Positions 6,972 to 15,008 of a DNA stretch of 64,000 bases are shown here, in pieces. A model generated the notes under the pieces. It was given only the letters and a program-made list of their open reading frames with translations, made no database searches and had not been told where the DNA came from. A program made the translations under genes and the position numbers. The stretch lies in NCBI GenBank assembly GCA_910584745.1, contig CAJUDG010000007.1:62001-126000 (forward strand). Direction: 5' to 3'. The stretch is from an uncultured Eubacteriales bacterium. Lineage in GTDB: Bacteria; Bacillota; Clostridia; Oscillospirales; Acutalibacteraceae. How positions within the stretch are numbered: the first letter of the stretch is position 1; every line of letters begins with the position of its first letter.

Positions 6972-9410
6972 ATGAATTACTCTTTATCGGTATCGCAGAT
7001 CAAGGAAGCCATACGGGATAAGCTTTCCCACACCTTCGGGGTGTCCCTTCAGAACGCCACCAACGAGGAGTATTACAAGGCCGTGGCCCTTATCGTCCGG
7101 GAGCTGATGGCCAAGGGCCGGGCGGAGTTCCAGCAGAACGCCGTGAAGACGGAGACAAAGCGCATATACTATCTCTGCATGGAGTTCCTTCTGGGGCGTT
7201 CGCTGAAGAACAACCTCTATAACCTGGGCCTTGAGGACAATATGCGGGAGGCTCTGTCGGAGTTCGGCATAAAGCTCAGCCACCTCTATGACCAGGAGCC
7301 CGATGCGGGCCTTGGCAACGGGGGTTTGGGGCGGCTTGCGGCCTGCTTTCTGGACGGCCTTGCCACCCAGGGGTATCCGGCCATGGGCTACTCTTTGAGG
7401 TACGAATACGGCCTTTTCAAGCAGAAGCTGGTGGACGGCTGGCAGACGGAGCTGCCGGACTTCTGGCTGCCGGGGGGCTCGGTATGGATGCAGGCGGTGC
7501 CCGACAACTCCGTGGAGGTGCACTTTGACGGACATATCGAGGAGAAGTGGAACGAGCAGTATCACGCCGTGAAGCATAAGGACTATACCACCGTCACCGC
7601 CGTGCCCTATGACCTTTACGTGTCCGGCAAGGACGGCAGGGGCATAAGCCTGCTTCGGGTATGGAAGGCGGAGAACCACCAGTTCGACATGAACCTCTTC
7701 GGCGGCGGCAACTATATGCGGGCAATGGAGCAGCAGACCATGGCCGACGTCATCACCAAGGTCCTCTATCCCGAGGACGACCACGCAGAGGGGAAGCTTC
7801 TGCGCCTTACCCAGCAGTATTTCCTGGTGTCCGCCTCGGTGCAGGATATTATAAGAAGGCACCTCTTTGCCCACAGCAACCTGGACGACCTGCCGAAGCT
7901 GGCGGCCATACACCTTAACGACACCCACCCGGTCTTAGCTATCCCGGAGATGATGCGGGTCATGCTGGACGAGTGCGGCTACAGCTGGGAGAGCGCCTGG
8001 GAGATAGTGAAGCAGACAGTGGCGTACACTAACCACACGGTCATGAGCGAGGCCCTTGAGACCTGGAAGTGCGACCTTGTGAAGATGCGGCTGCCGAGAA
8101 TTTACCAGATAATCGAGGAGATAAACCGCCGGTTCTGGGAGGATATGAAGTATAAGGGCGTGGACCACGGGAAGATTGCCCGCATGGCCCCCATCAGCGA
8201 CGGCTTTGTGAAGATGGCGAACCTTGCCGTTATCGGCTCTCACAGCGTCAACGGCGTGTCCGCCCTGCACAGCGACATACTAAAGGACGACCTGTTCCAC
8301 GACTTCTATGTGGAGGAGCCCCAGAAGTTTACGAACGTCACAAATGGCATTGCCCACAGGCGCTGGCTCTGCCAGTCGAACCCGAAGCTGGCGGAGCTTA
8401 TCACCGGGCTTATCGGGGAGGACTATATCTACGACGCGGATAAGCTTTCGGACCTTCTGAAGTATCAGGACGACAGCTCGGTGCTGGAGCGCCTTGAGAG
8501 TATAAAGCACGAGAATAAGGAGCGCCTTGCAGAGCACCTCCGGCGCACCCAGGGCCTTGTGGTGGACCCGGACTCCATCTTCGACGTGCAGGTGAAGCGC
8601 CTGCACGAGTATAAGCGCCAGCATATGAACGCGCTGTCGATACTTGCCACATATCAGTGGCTGCTGGACAATCCCAACGCCGACTTTACGCCCCACACAT
8701 GGTTCTTTGGGGCAAAGGCCGCGCCGGGGTACTATTTCGCCAAGCAGATCATACAGTTTATAAGCGCCCTTGCGGACGTCATAAACAACGACGAGCGGGT
8801 GAACAAGAAGATGAAGGTTGTCTTCGTGGAGAACTACTGCGTCACCTGGGCCGAGACCCTGATACCCGCCGCCGAGATAAGCGAGCAGATATCCCTTGCG
8901 GGTACAGAGGCCTCTGGCACCAGCAATATGAAGTTTATGATAAACGGCGCTATCACCCTCGGCACCCTGGACGGGGCCAACGTGGAGATACACGAGACCG
9001 TGGGCGACGAGAACATCCTGCTGTTTGGCATGACCGCAAGCCAGGTGGAGGAGGTCAAGCGCTCGGGCTACAGCCCGATACAGCACTATCAGCATGACCA
9101 GCAGATACGCCGGGCCCTGGACGCTCTGAACCATGGCATAAAGGGCAAGAGCTTTAACGATATCTACCGGGCCATAATCCAGCAGGACCGCTATATGGCC
9201 CTGGCGGACTTCCAGTCCTATAGGGCCGCCCAGGACCGGGCCGTGGCCCTGTACCACGACAAGCGGCTGTGGAACCGCATGTCACTTATAAACATCGCCG
9301 GGGCCGGGCGCTTTGCCGCGGACCGGGCCATCCGGGACTATGCCGGGAATATCTGGCACGGCTCGCCGGTGCCGCCGGAGAAGAACCTTGCGGCGAAGAT
9401 AGTCCTTTAA
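6972..9410 (+). CDS. glgP: Glycogen/alpha-glucan phosphorylase (GT35), copy 1
   Basis: This 812-residue cytoplasmic enzyme releases glucose-1-phosphate from alpha-1,4-glucans. The PLP-binding lysine lies in EASGTSNMKFMINGA. Other family signatures are EPDAGLGNGGLGRLAACFLD near the N-terminus, VKRLHEYKRQHMNAL, and WAETLIPAAEISEQIS. The start is the ATG at 6972 with GGAGG 9 nt upstream; an open frame extends further 5' without a ribosome site. A GH13 hydrolase follows 63 bp downstream, suggesting a glycogen or maltodextrin degradation operon. A second, shorter phosphorylase lies at 46-49 kb next to malQ. The two are clearly diverged paralogues. Confidence 0.95.
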   Translation: MNYSLSVSQIKEAIRDKLSHTFGVSLQNATNEEYYKAVALIVRELMAKGRAEFQQNAVKTETKRIYYLCMEFLLGRSLKNNLYNLGLEDNMREALSEFGIKLSHLYDQEPDAGLGNGGLGRLAACFLDGLATQGYPAMGYSLRYEYGLFKQKLVDGWQTELPDFWLPGGSVWMQAVPDNSVEVHFDGHIEEKWNEQYHAVKHKDYTTVTAVPYDLYVSGKDGRGISLLRVWKAENHQFDMNLFGGGNYMRAMEQQTMADVITKVLYPEDDHAEGKLLRLTQQYFLVSASVQDIIRRHLFAHSNLDDLPKLAAIHLNDTHPVLAIPEMMRVMLDECGYSWESAWEIVKQTVAYTNHTVMSEALETWKCDLVKMRLPRIYQIIEEINRRFWEDMKYKGVDHGKIARMAPISDGFVKMANLAVIGSHSVNGVSALHSDILKDDLFHDFYVEEPQKFTNVTNGIAHRRWLCQSNPKLAELITGLIGEDYIYDADKLSDLLKYQDDSSVLERLESIKHENKERLAEHLRRTQGLVVDPDSIFDVQVKRLHEYKRQHMNALSILATYQWLLDNPNADFTPHTWFFGAKAAPGYYFAKQIIQFISALADVINNDERVNKKMKVVFVENYCVTWAETLIPAAEISEQISLAGTEASGTSNMKFMINGAITLGTLDGANVEIHETVGDENILLFGMTASQVEEVKRSGYSPIQHYQHDQQIRRALDALNHGIKGKSFNDIYRAIIQQDRYMALADFQSYRAAQDRAVALYHDKRLWNRMSLINIAGAGRFAADRAIRDYAGNIWHGSPVPPEKNLAAKIVL

Positions 9411-9423
9411 GATATCACACAAT

Positions 9424-9452
9424 GGGGGGAGGGGATCAGCGCCCCTCTCCCC
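9424..9452 (+). other. Intercistronic GC-rich hairpin
   Basis: An 11-bp stem pairs 9424-9434 (G-rich) with 9442-9452 (C-rich) with one G-U pair and a 7-nt loop. Only a weak T stretch follows. It sits between the phosphorylase stop and the ribosome site of the GH13 gene. It could be a partial terminator or an mRNA-stabilising stem that sets the ratio of the two proteins. Confidence 0.55.
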
Positions 9453-9473
9453 GTCTTTAGGGAGGAGTAGACC

Positions 9474-11375
9474 ATGCTGTTTAGTTCAAGGGACCCCCAG
9501 TACCGTTTTCCCACCGGCGCGGTGGAGGCCGGCCGGTCCATACACTTTCGGGTGACCCTGCCAAGGGAGCTCTCCTGCTCCGCCGCCCGGCTCATAGTGG
9601 AGCCGGAGAACGAGCCCGCCGTGCTCTGCGACATGTTCTGGTGCGGCATGAACGGCGAGGACGAGGAGTGGTGGGAGTGCGACTTTACCCCGGACCATAG
9701 GGGGCTGTATTTCTACCTGTTCGAGGCCAGCACCTGCAGGGGGGTGCAGAGGCTCTCCAGAGGGGACCACGGCCAGGCCATATTCGGCGGCACATACCGC
9801 TGGCAGCTGACCGTGTATCAGGAGGGCTTTAGGACCCCGGACTGGCTTGAGGGGGGCGTGATGTACCAGATATTCCCCGACAGGTTCTATAAGGCCGGAG
9901 GGGATAAGGGGGAGCTGCCTGCGGGCCGGACCTATCACGGGGACTGGTATGAGCAGCCCGACTGGCGGCCAAACCACGAGGGGCGCATTACAAACACGGA
10001 CTTCTATGGCGGGGACCTTAAGGGCATAGAGGAGAAGCTGCCCTATCTGAAGGAGCTGGGGGTCACCTGCATCTATCTGAACCCGGTGTTCGAGAGCCAC
10101 TCGAACCACAGGTACGACACGGCGGACTACTTGAAGATAGACCCGCTGCTGGGGGACGAGCAGGACTTTAGGGACCTTTGCAAAAGCGCCAGGGAGCTTG
10201 GCATACACGTGATGATAGACGGGGTGTTCAGCCATACCGGCAGCGACAGCGTGTACTTTAACCGGGAGGGCCGGTATGAGGGCCCGGGGGCCTATAACTC
10301 CCAGGAGTCGCCATACTATAAATGGTATGATTTCAGGAACTGGCCCGGGGAGTATAACAGCTGGTGGGGCTTTGACACCCTTCCAAACGTGAACGAGACC
10401 GAGGAGAGCTATAACGAGTTCATAAACGGCGAGGACGGCGTTGTGCGCCGGTGGCTTCGGGCCGGGGCCTCGGGCTGGCGGCTGGACGTGGCCGACGAGC
10501 TGCCGGACCTGTTTATAGACAGGCTCTCTGAGGCCGCGAAGAAGGAGGACCCGGACGCTGTGGTGCTGGGGGAGGTCTGGGAGGACGCGTCCAACAAGTC
10601 GGCCTATGGCGTGCGCAGGCGGTACCTCCTGGGGGGCCAGCTGGACAGCGTCATGAACTACCCCTTCAGGGACGCGATAATGGGCTTTCTGCTGGGGGGC
10701 GACCCGGTGGCCTTTTCCGAGGCCGTTGAGAACATCGTGGAGAACTATCCGCGTCCGTGCCTGCAGCTTCTCATGAACCATATCGGCACCCACGACACCG
10801 AGCGGGCCATCACCGTGCTGGGCGGCGAGCCAGCAAACGGTCGGGGCAGGGAGTGGCAGAGCGCCCATAAGCTGGACCCCAGGCAGCGGGAGGTGGGCGT
10901 GCAGCGCCTTAAGCTGGCGGCGGCCATACAGTATCTGCTGCCGGGGGTGCCCTGCATCTACTATGGCGACGAGGCGGGCCTTGAGGGCTATAGGGACCCA
11001 TTTAACCGTGCCTGCTACCCATGGGGCCGGGAGGACGAGGGGCTTATAGACTGGTACAAGAAGCTTGGCAGAATGCGCCGGGAGTACCGGGGCATACTGG
11101 CCCGGGGGGGCTGCCGTGTGAGAAAGGCCGAGGGCAACCTGCTGGCGCTGGAGCGCTTTATCGTGCGGGGCGTTGAGGGCGAGGACTGCGCCATTCGGGA
11201 CAGTCTGCTGCTGATAGTCAACCGCAGCGAGCGCCCCCAGAGCATACTCTCTCTGGCGCTGGACCTCTCAGACGCGAAGCCTGTGCTGGGCGAAAACCTG
11301 GAGGGCGTGCGGGTGCTGCGGCCATACAGCTGCGCGCTGCTGAAATTCCGCAAAGAAATGCAAACTTCCCCTTGA
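9474..11375 (+). CDS. GH13 alpha-amylase-family glycosidase (neopullulanase/cyclomaltodextrinase-like)
   Basis: The 633-residue protein has an N-terminal beta domain (about 1-115) of the kind found in maltogenic amylases, then a TIM barrel. Barrel motifs are GVMYQIFPDRF, VMIDGVFSHTG, GWRLDVADE (nucleophile Asp), VVLGEVWED (acid/base Glu) and NHIGTHDTER (third Asp). It should cut alpha-1,4 (and perhaps alpha-1,6) bonds of maltodextrins or cyclodextrins. There is no signal peptide, so it is cytoplasmic. The ATG has AGGGAGGAG upstream. Substrate cannot be fixed from motifs alone. Its stop codon overlaps the -35 box of the tRNA-Arg promoter. Confidence 0.9.
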   Translation: MLFSSRDPQYRFPTGAVEAGRSIHFRVTLPRELSCSAARLIVEPENEPAVLCDMFWCGMNGEDEEWWECDFTPDHRGLYFYLFEASTCRGVQRLSRGDHGQAIFGGTYRWQLTVYQEGFRTPDWLEGGVMYQIFPDRFYKAGGDKGELPAGRTYHGDWYEQPDWRPNHEGRITNTDFYGGDLKGIEEKLPYLKELGVTCIYLNPVFESHSNHRYDTADYLKIDPLLGDEQDFRDLCKSARELGIHVMIDGVFSHTGSDSVYFNREGRYEGPGAYNSQESPYYKWYDFRNWPGEYNSWWGFDTLPNVNETEESYNEFINGEDGVVRRWLRAGASGWRLDVADELPDLFIDRLSEAAKKEDPDAVVLGEVWEDASNKSAYGVRRRYLLGGQLDSVMNYPFRDAIMGFLLGGDPVAFSEAVENIVENYPRPCLQLLMNHIGTHDTERAITVLGGEPANGRGREWQSAHKLDPRQREVGVQRLKLAAAIQYLLPGVPCIYYGDEAGLEGYRDPFNRACYPWGREDEGLIDWYKKLGRMRREYRGILARGGCRVRKAEGNLLALERFIVRGVEGEDCAIRDSLLLIVNRSERPQSILSLALDLSDAKPVLGENLEGVRVLRPYSCALLKFRKEMQTSP

Positions 11376-11400
11376 CAAACCGGGCGAAAGGCGCTATAAT
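11372..11400 (+). promoter_or_regulatory. tRNA-Arg promoter
   Basis: A perfect TTGACA (11372-11377), 17-nt spacer and TATAAT (11395-11400). The -35 hexamer shares bases with the TGA of the preceding GH13 gene. Transcription would start a few bases before the tRNA at 11417. Confidence 0.9.
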
Positions 11401-11416
11401 TATGAAGTTGAGATAA

Positions 11417-11493
11417 GCGCCAGTAGCTCAGCTGGATAGAGTGTTTGGCTACGAACCAAAAGGTCGGGGGTTCGAATCCCTTCTGGCGTGCCA
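11417..11493 (+). tRNA. tRNA-Arg(ACG)
   Basis: A full cloverleaf can be drawn: acceptor GCGCCAG with CTGGCGT, D arm with AGCTCAGCTGGATAGAG, anticodon stem TTTGG/CCAAA around loop CTACGAA (anticodon ACG), and T arm GGTTCGAATCC. The CCA end is encoded. ACG becomes ICG after deamination and reads CGN codons. A strong terminator follows. The DNA downstream of this tRNA is the accessory region. Confidence 0.97.
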
Positions 11494-11523
11494 TGTTTAC
11501 ACATCTTAACAGATGCCACCACC

Positions 11524-11551
11524 AAAAAACCGCGCAATGGCGCGGTTTTTT
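11524..11551 (+). terminator. Rho-independent terminator of tRNA-Arg
   Basis: Stem of 11 bp, AAAAACCGCGC with GCGCGGTTTTT, around loop AATG. The A and T runs make it usable on both strands. Confidence 0.9.
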
Positions 11552-11572
11552 GACGTTCAAAGGGGCAAAAAA

Positions 11573-11692
11573 GGGCCGCCCCGGGTGGAGTATGCGCTGA
11601 GCGGCCTGGGAGAGACCCTGCGGCCTATTTTGGACGCTATGGAGCAGTGGGGGATAAGTTATAAGGCGATAGCTGAGAGAGATAATAGGTAA
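11573..11692 (+). pseudogene. 3' remnant of an HxlR-family transcriptional regulator gene
   Basis: The + frame ending at TAA 11690-11692 reads PPRVEYALSGLGETLRPILD, then AMEQWG and a short tail ISYKAIAERDNR. This matches the conserved C-terminal wing and last helix of HxlR-type winged-helix regulators (PPRVEYxLTxLGxxLxPxLxxxxxWG). No start codon, ribosome site or DNA-binding helix precedes it; upstream sequence is the tRNA terminator. It is therefore a truncated gene end, probably left when DNA was inserted or deleted next to the tRNA. Confidence 0.75.
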
Positions 11693-11713
11693 TATGCGAT
11701 ATCTGCCGCTTAA

Positions 11714-11743
11714 ACATTTCGTGACGAATATCCGACATTTCAT
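11714..11743 (+). promoter_or_regulatory. Predicted LytTR-type operator, site 1
   Basis: Direct repeats ACATTTCGT (11714-11722) and ACATTTCAT (11735-11743) are separated by exactly 12 bp. This is the spacing bound by AgrA/ComE-type LytTR regulators, and close to the ComE half-site ACANTTCAG. The site lies upstream of the response regulator's own promoter (TTGTCA 11762-11767, TATAAT 11783-11788, 15-nt spacer), a layout that would suit activated autoregulation. Confidence 0.65.
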
Positions 11744-11761
11744 TACCAATGGATTGCTTTT

Positions 11762-11788
11762 TTGTCATATTTTTGTTAACCTTATAAT
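11762..11788 (+). promoter_or_regulatory. Promoter of the LytTR/GHKL two-component operon
   Basis: TTGTCA and TATAAT are separated by 15 nt instead of 17, so basal activity should be low and need an activator. The direct-repeat site sits 18 bp further upstream. Confidence 0.55.
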
Positions 11789-11800
11789 AGGGTGATAAGC

Positions 11801-12508
11801 ATGATAAAGTTCGCAATCTGCGATGACGAGCCACAGATGGCCCAGGAAATCGCGGATCAGCTTGTAGGCTATATGAAGGAAACTGGCGGCTATTCGGTTG
11901 AGTGCTTCTCCAGCGGGTACGCGCTGCTGAAGTCGCCGGATGAATTTGACGTTATCTTTTTGGATATCCAGATGGAGCGCCCGGACGGCATGGAGACAGC
12001 AAGGCTGCTGCGCCAGCGGGATAATCACAGCCTGATAGTGTTTGTGACTGTTTTGAAGGAGCGCGTGTTCGACGCCTTTCAGGTGGAGGCATACGACTAT
12101 CTTCTAAAACCCCTGGACAGCGCCCGGTTCCGGCGGACCATGGACCGGGCCTTGGGCTGGCTGGAGCGGGACGCGGCGAAAAATCTTGTGATACAGAGGG
12201 GCTCCGGATGCCAGGTGATCTTGCTCTCGGACATTCTGTATTGCGAGGTGCTGGGCAGGAAAATTTATCTTCACAAAAAGGACGGCATGGTTGTAGACTA
12301 CTATGACCGGCTGGAAGACCTGGAACAGCGGGTTGACGGCCGCTTTTTCAAGTGCCATAGGAGCTATCTGGTGAATCTGGACTATGTGGGCGGGTGCCAG
12401 GACGGTCAGGTCCTGCTGCAGAATGGGGAGCGCATCCCGGTCTCCCGGCTGCGGGAGCGGGAACTGACTCAGGCCCTTTTGCGCCACATGAAAGAGAGGG
12501 GCGTCTAG
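11801..12508 (+). CDS. LytTR-family response regulator (AgrA/ComE-like)
   Basis: The protein is about 235 residues. The N-terminal receiver domain (1-120) has the acidic pair in CDDE, the phospho-acceptor Asp in VIFLDIQM, and the Lys in YDYLLKPLD. The C-terminal LytTR DNA-binding domain (about 135-230) has YCEVLGRKIYLH, FKCHRSYLVNLDYV and RIPVSR. Such regulators bind paired 9-bp repeats 12 bp apart, and one such site lies in front of this gene. The ATG at 11801 fits the receiver start; a GTG at 11792 is possible, and neither has a strong ribosome site. The GHKL kinase gene follows 1 bp later. Confidence 0.93.
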   Translation: MIKFAICDDEPQMAQEIADQLVGYMKETGGYSVECFSSGYALLKSPDEFDVIFLDIQMERPDGMETARLLRQRDNHSLIVFVTVLKERVFDAFQVEAYDYLLKPLDSARFRRTMDRALGWLERDAAKNLVIQRGSGCQVILLSDILYCEVLGRKIYLHKKDGMVVDYYDRLEDLEQRVDGRFFKCHRSYLVNLDYVGGCQDGQVLLQNGERIPVSRLRERELTQALLRHMKERGV

Positions 12509-12509
12509 C

Positions 12510-13784
12510 ATGGATTATTTCGGCCTGATTGTGGACGGGATCAGCATTACCGGGCAGGGCGTGGCCCATATTTTCTTTGTCAGCCGCCTGACCGGAAAGG
12601 GGCGCAGGCTTTGGCATTTCGCCGCCTACTGCCTTGCCCTGTATGGGATCCAATGGCTGGCGCTGCGCCTGGGCGACAACGGCATCTTCTCCATCGCCGC
12701 GGGTATTCTGGGGCTCTATGCAATCAGCCGCTTTGGGCTTGGGAACCAGCGGCCCGTCTCCTGGCTGGCGGCGGTGCTGGCCTTTTATGTCTCTCAGCTC
12801 TCCTTTGGCATCCTCAACTCTGTGGAAGCGGTGTCCCTTCCCAGCTTTGTCGGAAGCCCGATGCTGTATATATTGCTTCTGGCGGCACAGGCCCTATATT
12901 TTGTGCTGTGCATTGGCTGTTACCGGGCCGTGCGGAAGCTCCTGGCCTGGACAGAGGGCAATCAGACGCCCTACATCGGCCTGCTGCTGTTTCCGAGCCT
13001 GTTTTTCTTTGCCGCGGAGCTGTATATCCTTCAGAGCGCCTACAGCTTTTTTGACCCCGGTTTTTCTCTGGAGGAGGTGGGAAAGCACAGTACGCTGCTG
13101 CTCCTGCAAGTCATGGGGCTGGCGGCGCTGCTGTGTACTCTCTATGCCTACCGCCAGCTCTGCCAGGGGTTTCAAGCCAAAGCGGAACTGCAATCCCTGA
13201 CCCAGGCGGCGCAGGCACAGAAGGTCTATATCGCCGAGGCCAAAGCCCGCTATGAGCAGACGAGATCCTTCCGCCACGACATCAGGAACCACCTGTCCGT
13301 GCTGGACGGACTGCTCAAGAATAAAAAGCTGGAAGAGGGCCGGGAGTATCTGGAAAAGCTGAAGACTGTCTCGGAGGCCCTGTCTTTCCCGTACCAGACC
13401 GGCAACCCGGTGGTGGATATTCTGCTGGGGGAGAAGCTGGGGCTTGCCAAGGAGATCGAGGCGGAGGTGTCCCTGGTCCTGCCCAGTCCCTGCGGGATAG
13501 ACGATTTTGACCTGTGCGTGCTTTTCGCCAATGTCCTGGACAACGCCATCACTGCCTGCCGCGCCCAGGACGGAGCCAAGTCCATCCGTATCAGCGGCAA
13601 GCGGCAGGGGGATTTCTATATGCTTACCTTTGAGAACACCTGTGCTGATAAGCCCATGCCCCCGGCGGGCACCGGGTTTTCCAACATCCGGGCGGTGGCG
13701 GAAAAGTATCACGGGGCGGTGCTGACGGAAAAGGCGGGGGGAAGGTTCTCGCTGAATGTGCTGCTGAATGCTTCAGTTATGTAG
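12510..13784 (+). CDS. GHKL-domain sensor histidine kinase (AgrC-like)
   Basis: The 424-residue protein starts with about six membrane segments (1-210). A dimerisation helix follows, with the phospho-acceptor His in FRHDIRNHLSVLDGLL. The ATP-binding GHKL domain has LFANVLDNAITACR (N box) and TGFSNIRAVAEKYHG (G box). This architecture is that of peptide-sensing AgrC/ComD kinases. It is the cognate partner of the LytTR regulator just upstream. No AgrB/AgrD-like peptide-processing gene or precursor peptide is visible nearby, so the signal is unknown. ATG at 12510 with GAGAGGGG 7 nt upstream. Confidence 0.93.
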   Translation: MDYFGLIVDGISITGQGVAHIFFVSRLTGKGRRLWHFAAYCLALYGIQWLALRLGDNGIFSIAAGILGLYAISRFGLGNQRPVSWLAAVLAFYVSQLSFGILNSVEAVSLPSFVGSPMLYILLLAAQALYFVLCIGCYRAVRKLLAWTEGNQTPYIGLLLFPSLFFFAAELYILQSAYSFFDPGFSLEEVGKHSTLLLLQVMGLAALLCTLYAYRQLCQGFQAKAELQSLTQAAQAQKVYIAEAKARYEQTRSFRHDIRNHLSVLDGLLKNKKLEEGREYLEKLKTVSEALSFPYQTGNPVVDILLGEKLGLAKEIEAEVSLVLPSPCGIDDFDLCVLFANVLDNAITACRAQDGAKSIRISGKRQGDFYMLTFENTCADKPMPPAGTGFSNIRAVAEKYHGAVLTEKAGGRFSLNVLLNASVM

Positions 13785-13794
13785 AGGTACGGAG

Positions 13795-14142
13795 ATGAGT
13801 AAATACGACGCTTCATGGACCTATGTTCAAAAAGATGGGAGCCCGACCCTCAGATTGACCTTTGCGCAGATTCAGGAGATCGCGGGAGTTCCCATTGATC
13901 ACTCGTTCCTGAGATACAAAAGGGAATTGACGGATTATGGGTATCAGGTGGGGAAAATTTCCATGAAGGAGCAAACGGTTATTTTTGGAGGACATGAGTA
14001 TGGGCAAACGGAAAAGAATTTTGAAAATAATTTTTATTGTGATCTTTACAGTTCTGATATTGCTGCTGGCTGTATACGTCAATCACCGGCTCCGCTTAAA
14101 TGCAGAAGCCGGACTGCGTTTGCCTTTGGGGCAGATGGTTGA
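13795..14142 (+). CDS. Small DUF7662-like protein, C-terminus possibly read through
   Basis: The start is an ATG at 13795, 10 bp after the kinase gene. The first 65 residues, with KYDASWTYVQ, LRLTFAQIQEIAGVPID and YGYQVGKISMKEQTVIF, look like a complete small domain similar to DUF7662 proteins, which usually end soon after the TVxF strand. Here the frame continues about 50 residues (to 14142) across the start of the following hydrolase gene in another frame. That extension has no family character, so loss of the native stop by an indel is likely. Function is unknown. It may belong to the two-component operon. Confidence 0.6.
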   Translation: MSKYDASWTYVQKDGSPTLRLTFAQIQEIAGVPIDHSFLRYKRELTDYGYQVGKISMKEQTVIFGGHEYGQTEKNFENNFYCDLYSSDIAAGCIRQSPAPLKCRSRTAFAFGADG

Positions 14143-14953
14143 GGTTGACGGCAGCAATATGAGTGTTTATGTGGAGGGGACCGGCGAAACAACGCTGGTT
14201 TTTATGTCCGGCGGGGGCACCTGTTCTCCTATATTGGATTTCAAGTCCCTCTATTCTCTTTTGAGTGACAAATATCGGATCGCGGTTGTAGAGAAATTCG
14301 GATACGGTTTCAGCGATGTTGTCGATAAGGACAGAGACATTGATTCCATACTGGAGGATACCAGAGCCGCTCTGGCCGCCGCGGGATCAAACGCGCCCTA
14401 CGTCCTTTGTCCTCATTCCATGTCAGGGCTTGAGGCTCTTTATTGGGCGCAGAAATATCCGGACGAGGTGTCTGCAATTATTGGACTTGATATGGCGGTG
14501 CCGGAGTATTACGACAGCATGAACATCAATATGCCGCTGATGCGCGCGGCAGGCTGGGCGGCTCATATAGGCATCACCCGCTTGATTCCGGGCATTTCGG
14601 ACAGTGACGCCATACAGCACGGCACATTGTCAGAGAATGAAAAGGAGATCTACAGAGCCGTTTTCTTCAGCCGGACCGCGACTGTGACCATGCTGAACGA
14701 AACGGAGCGGGTGAAGGAAAATGCTGAAAAAGTTAGCGGCATGGGGGCCCCGCAGCTTCCGATGCTCCTGTTTATTTCGGACGGCTCCGGCGGGACAGGC
14801 TTTGATAAAGAGACATGGAGAAAGATCCCGATCCGATACCTTTCACAAGTTGAAGGCGGGGAATATATCGAATTAGACTGCCCCCATTATGTTCACGATT
14901 ATGAGTATAAAGCAATCAGTGAACGGATCATTGCGTTCCTGTTGGCACGATAA
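13994..14953 (+). CDS. Membrane-anchored alpha/beta hydrolase
   Basis: This protein has about 319 residues. Residues 5-30 form an N-terminal membrane anchor after a basic MGKRKR start, so the enzyme domain is probably outside the membrane. The hydrolase fold shows LVFMSGGGTCSP (oxyanion region), the nucleophile elbow CPHSMSGLEA (His-Ser-Met-Ser-Gly in place of GxSxG), and a late His in CPHYVHDYEYKAI. The ribosome site GGAGG lies 6 nt before ATG 13994, inside the frame of the previous small gene. Composition is more AT-rich than the core genes. Substrate cannot be told. Confidence 0.82.
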   Translation: MSMGKRKRILKIIFIVIFTVLILLLAVYVNHRLRLNAEAGLRLPLGQMVEVDGSNMSVYVEGTGETTLVFMSGGGTCSPILDFKSLYSLLSDKYRIAVVEKFGYGFSDVVDKDRDIDSILEDTRAALAAAGSNAPYVLCPHSMSGLEALYWAQKYPDEVSAIIGLDMAVPEYYDSMNINMPLMRAAGWAAHIGITRLIPGISDSDAIQHGTLSENEKEIYRAVFFSRTATVTMLNETERVKENAEKVSGMGAPQLPMLLFISDGSGGTGFDKETWRKIPIRYLSQVEGGEYIELDCPHYVHDYEYKAISERIIAFLLAR

Positions 14954-15008
14954 ATCTTTTTTTGAAAAGGGTACGTAGTATACGGAAATAAACATAAAAG
15001 GGGAAATT

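Noticed and set aside
11693..15008. An AgrD-like autoinducing peptide or AgrB protease for the AgrC-like kinase
   Set aside because: The gaps between genes are too short for a precursor with the usual Cys-containing core, and no AgrB-like membrane endopeptidase is present.
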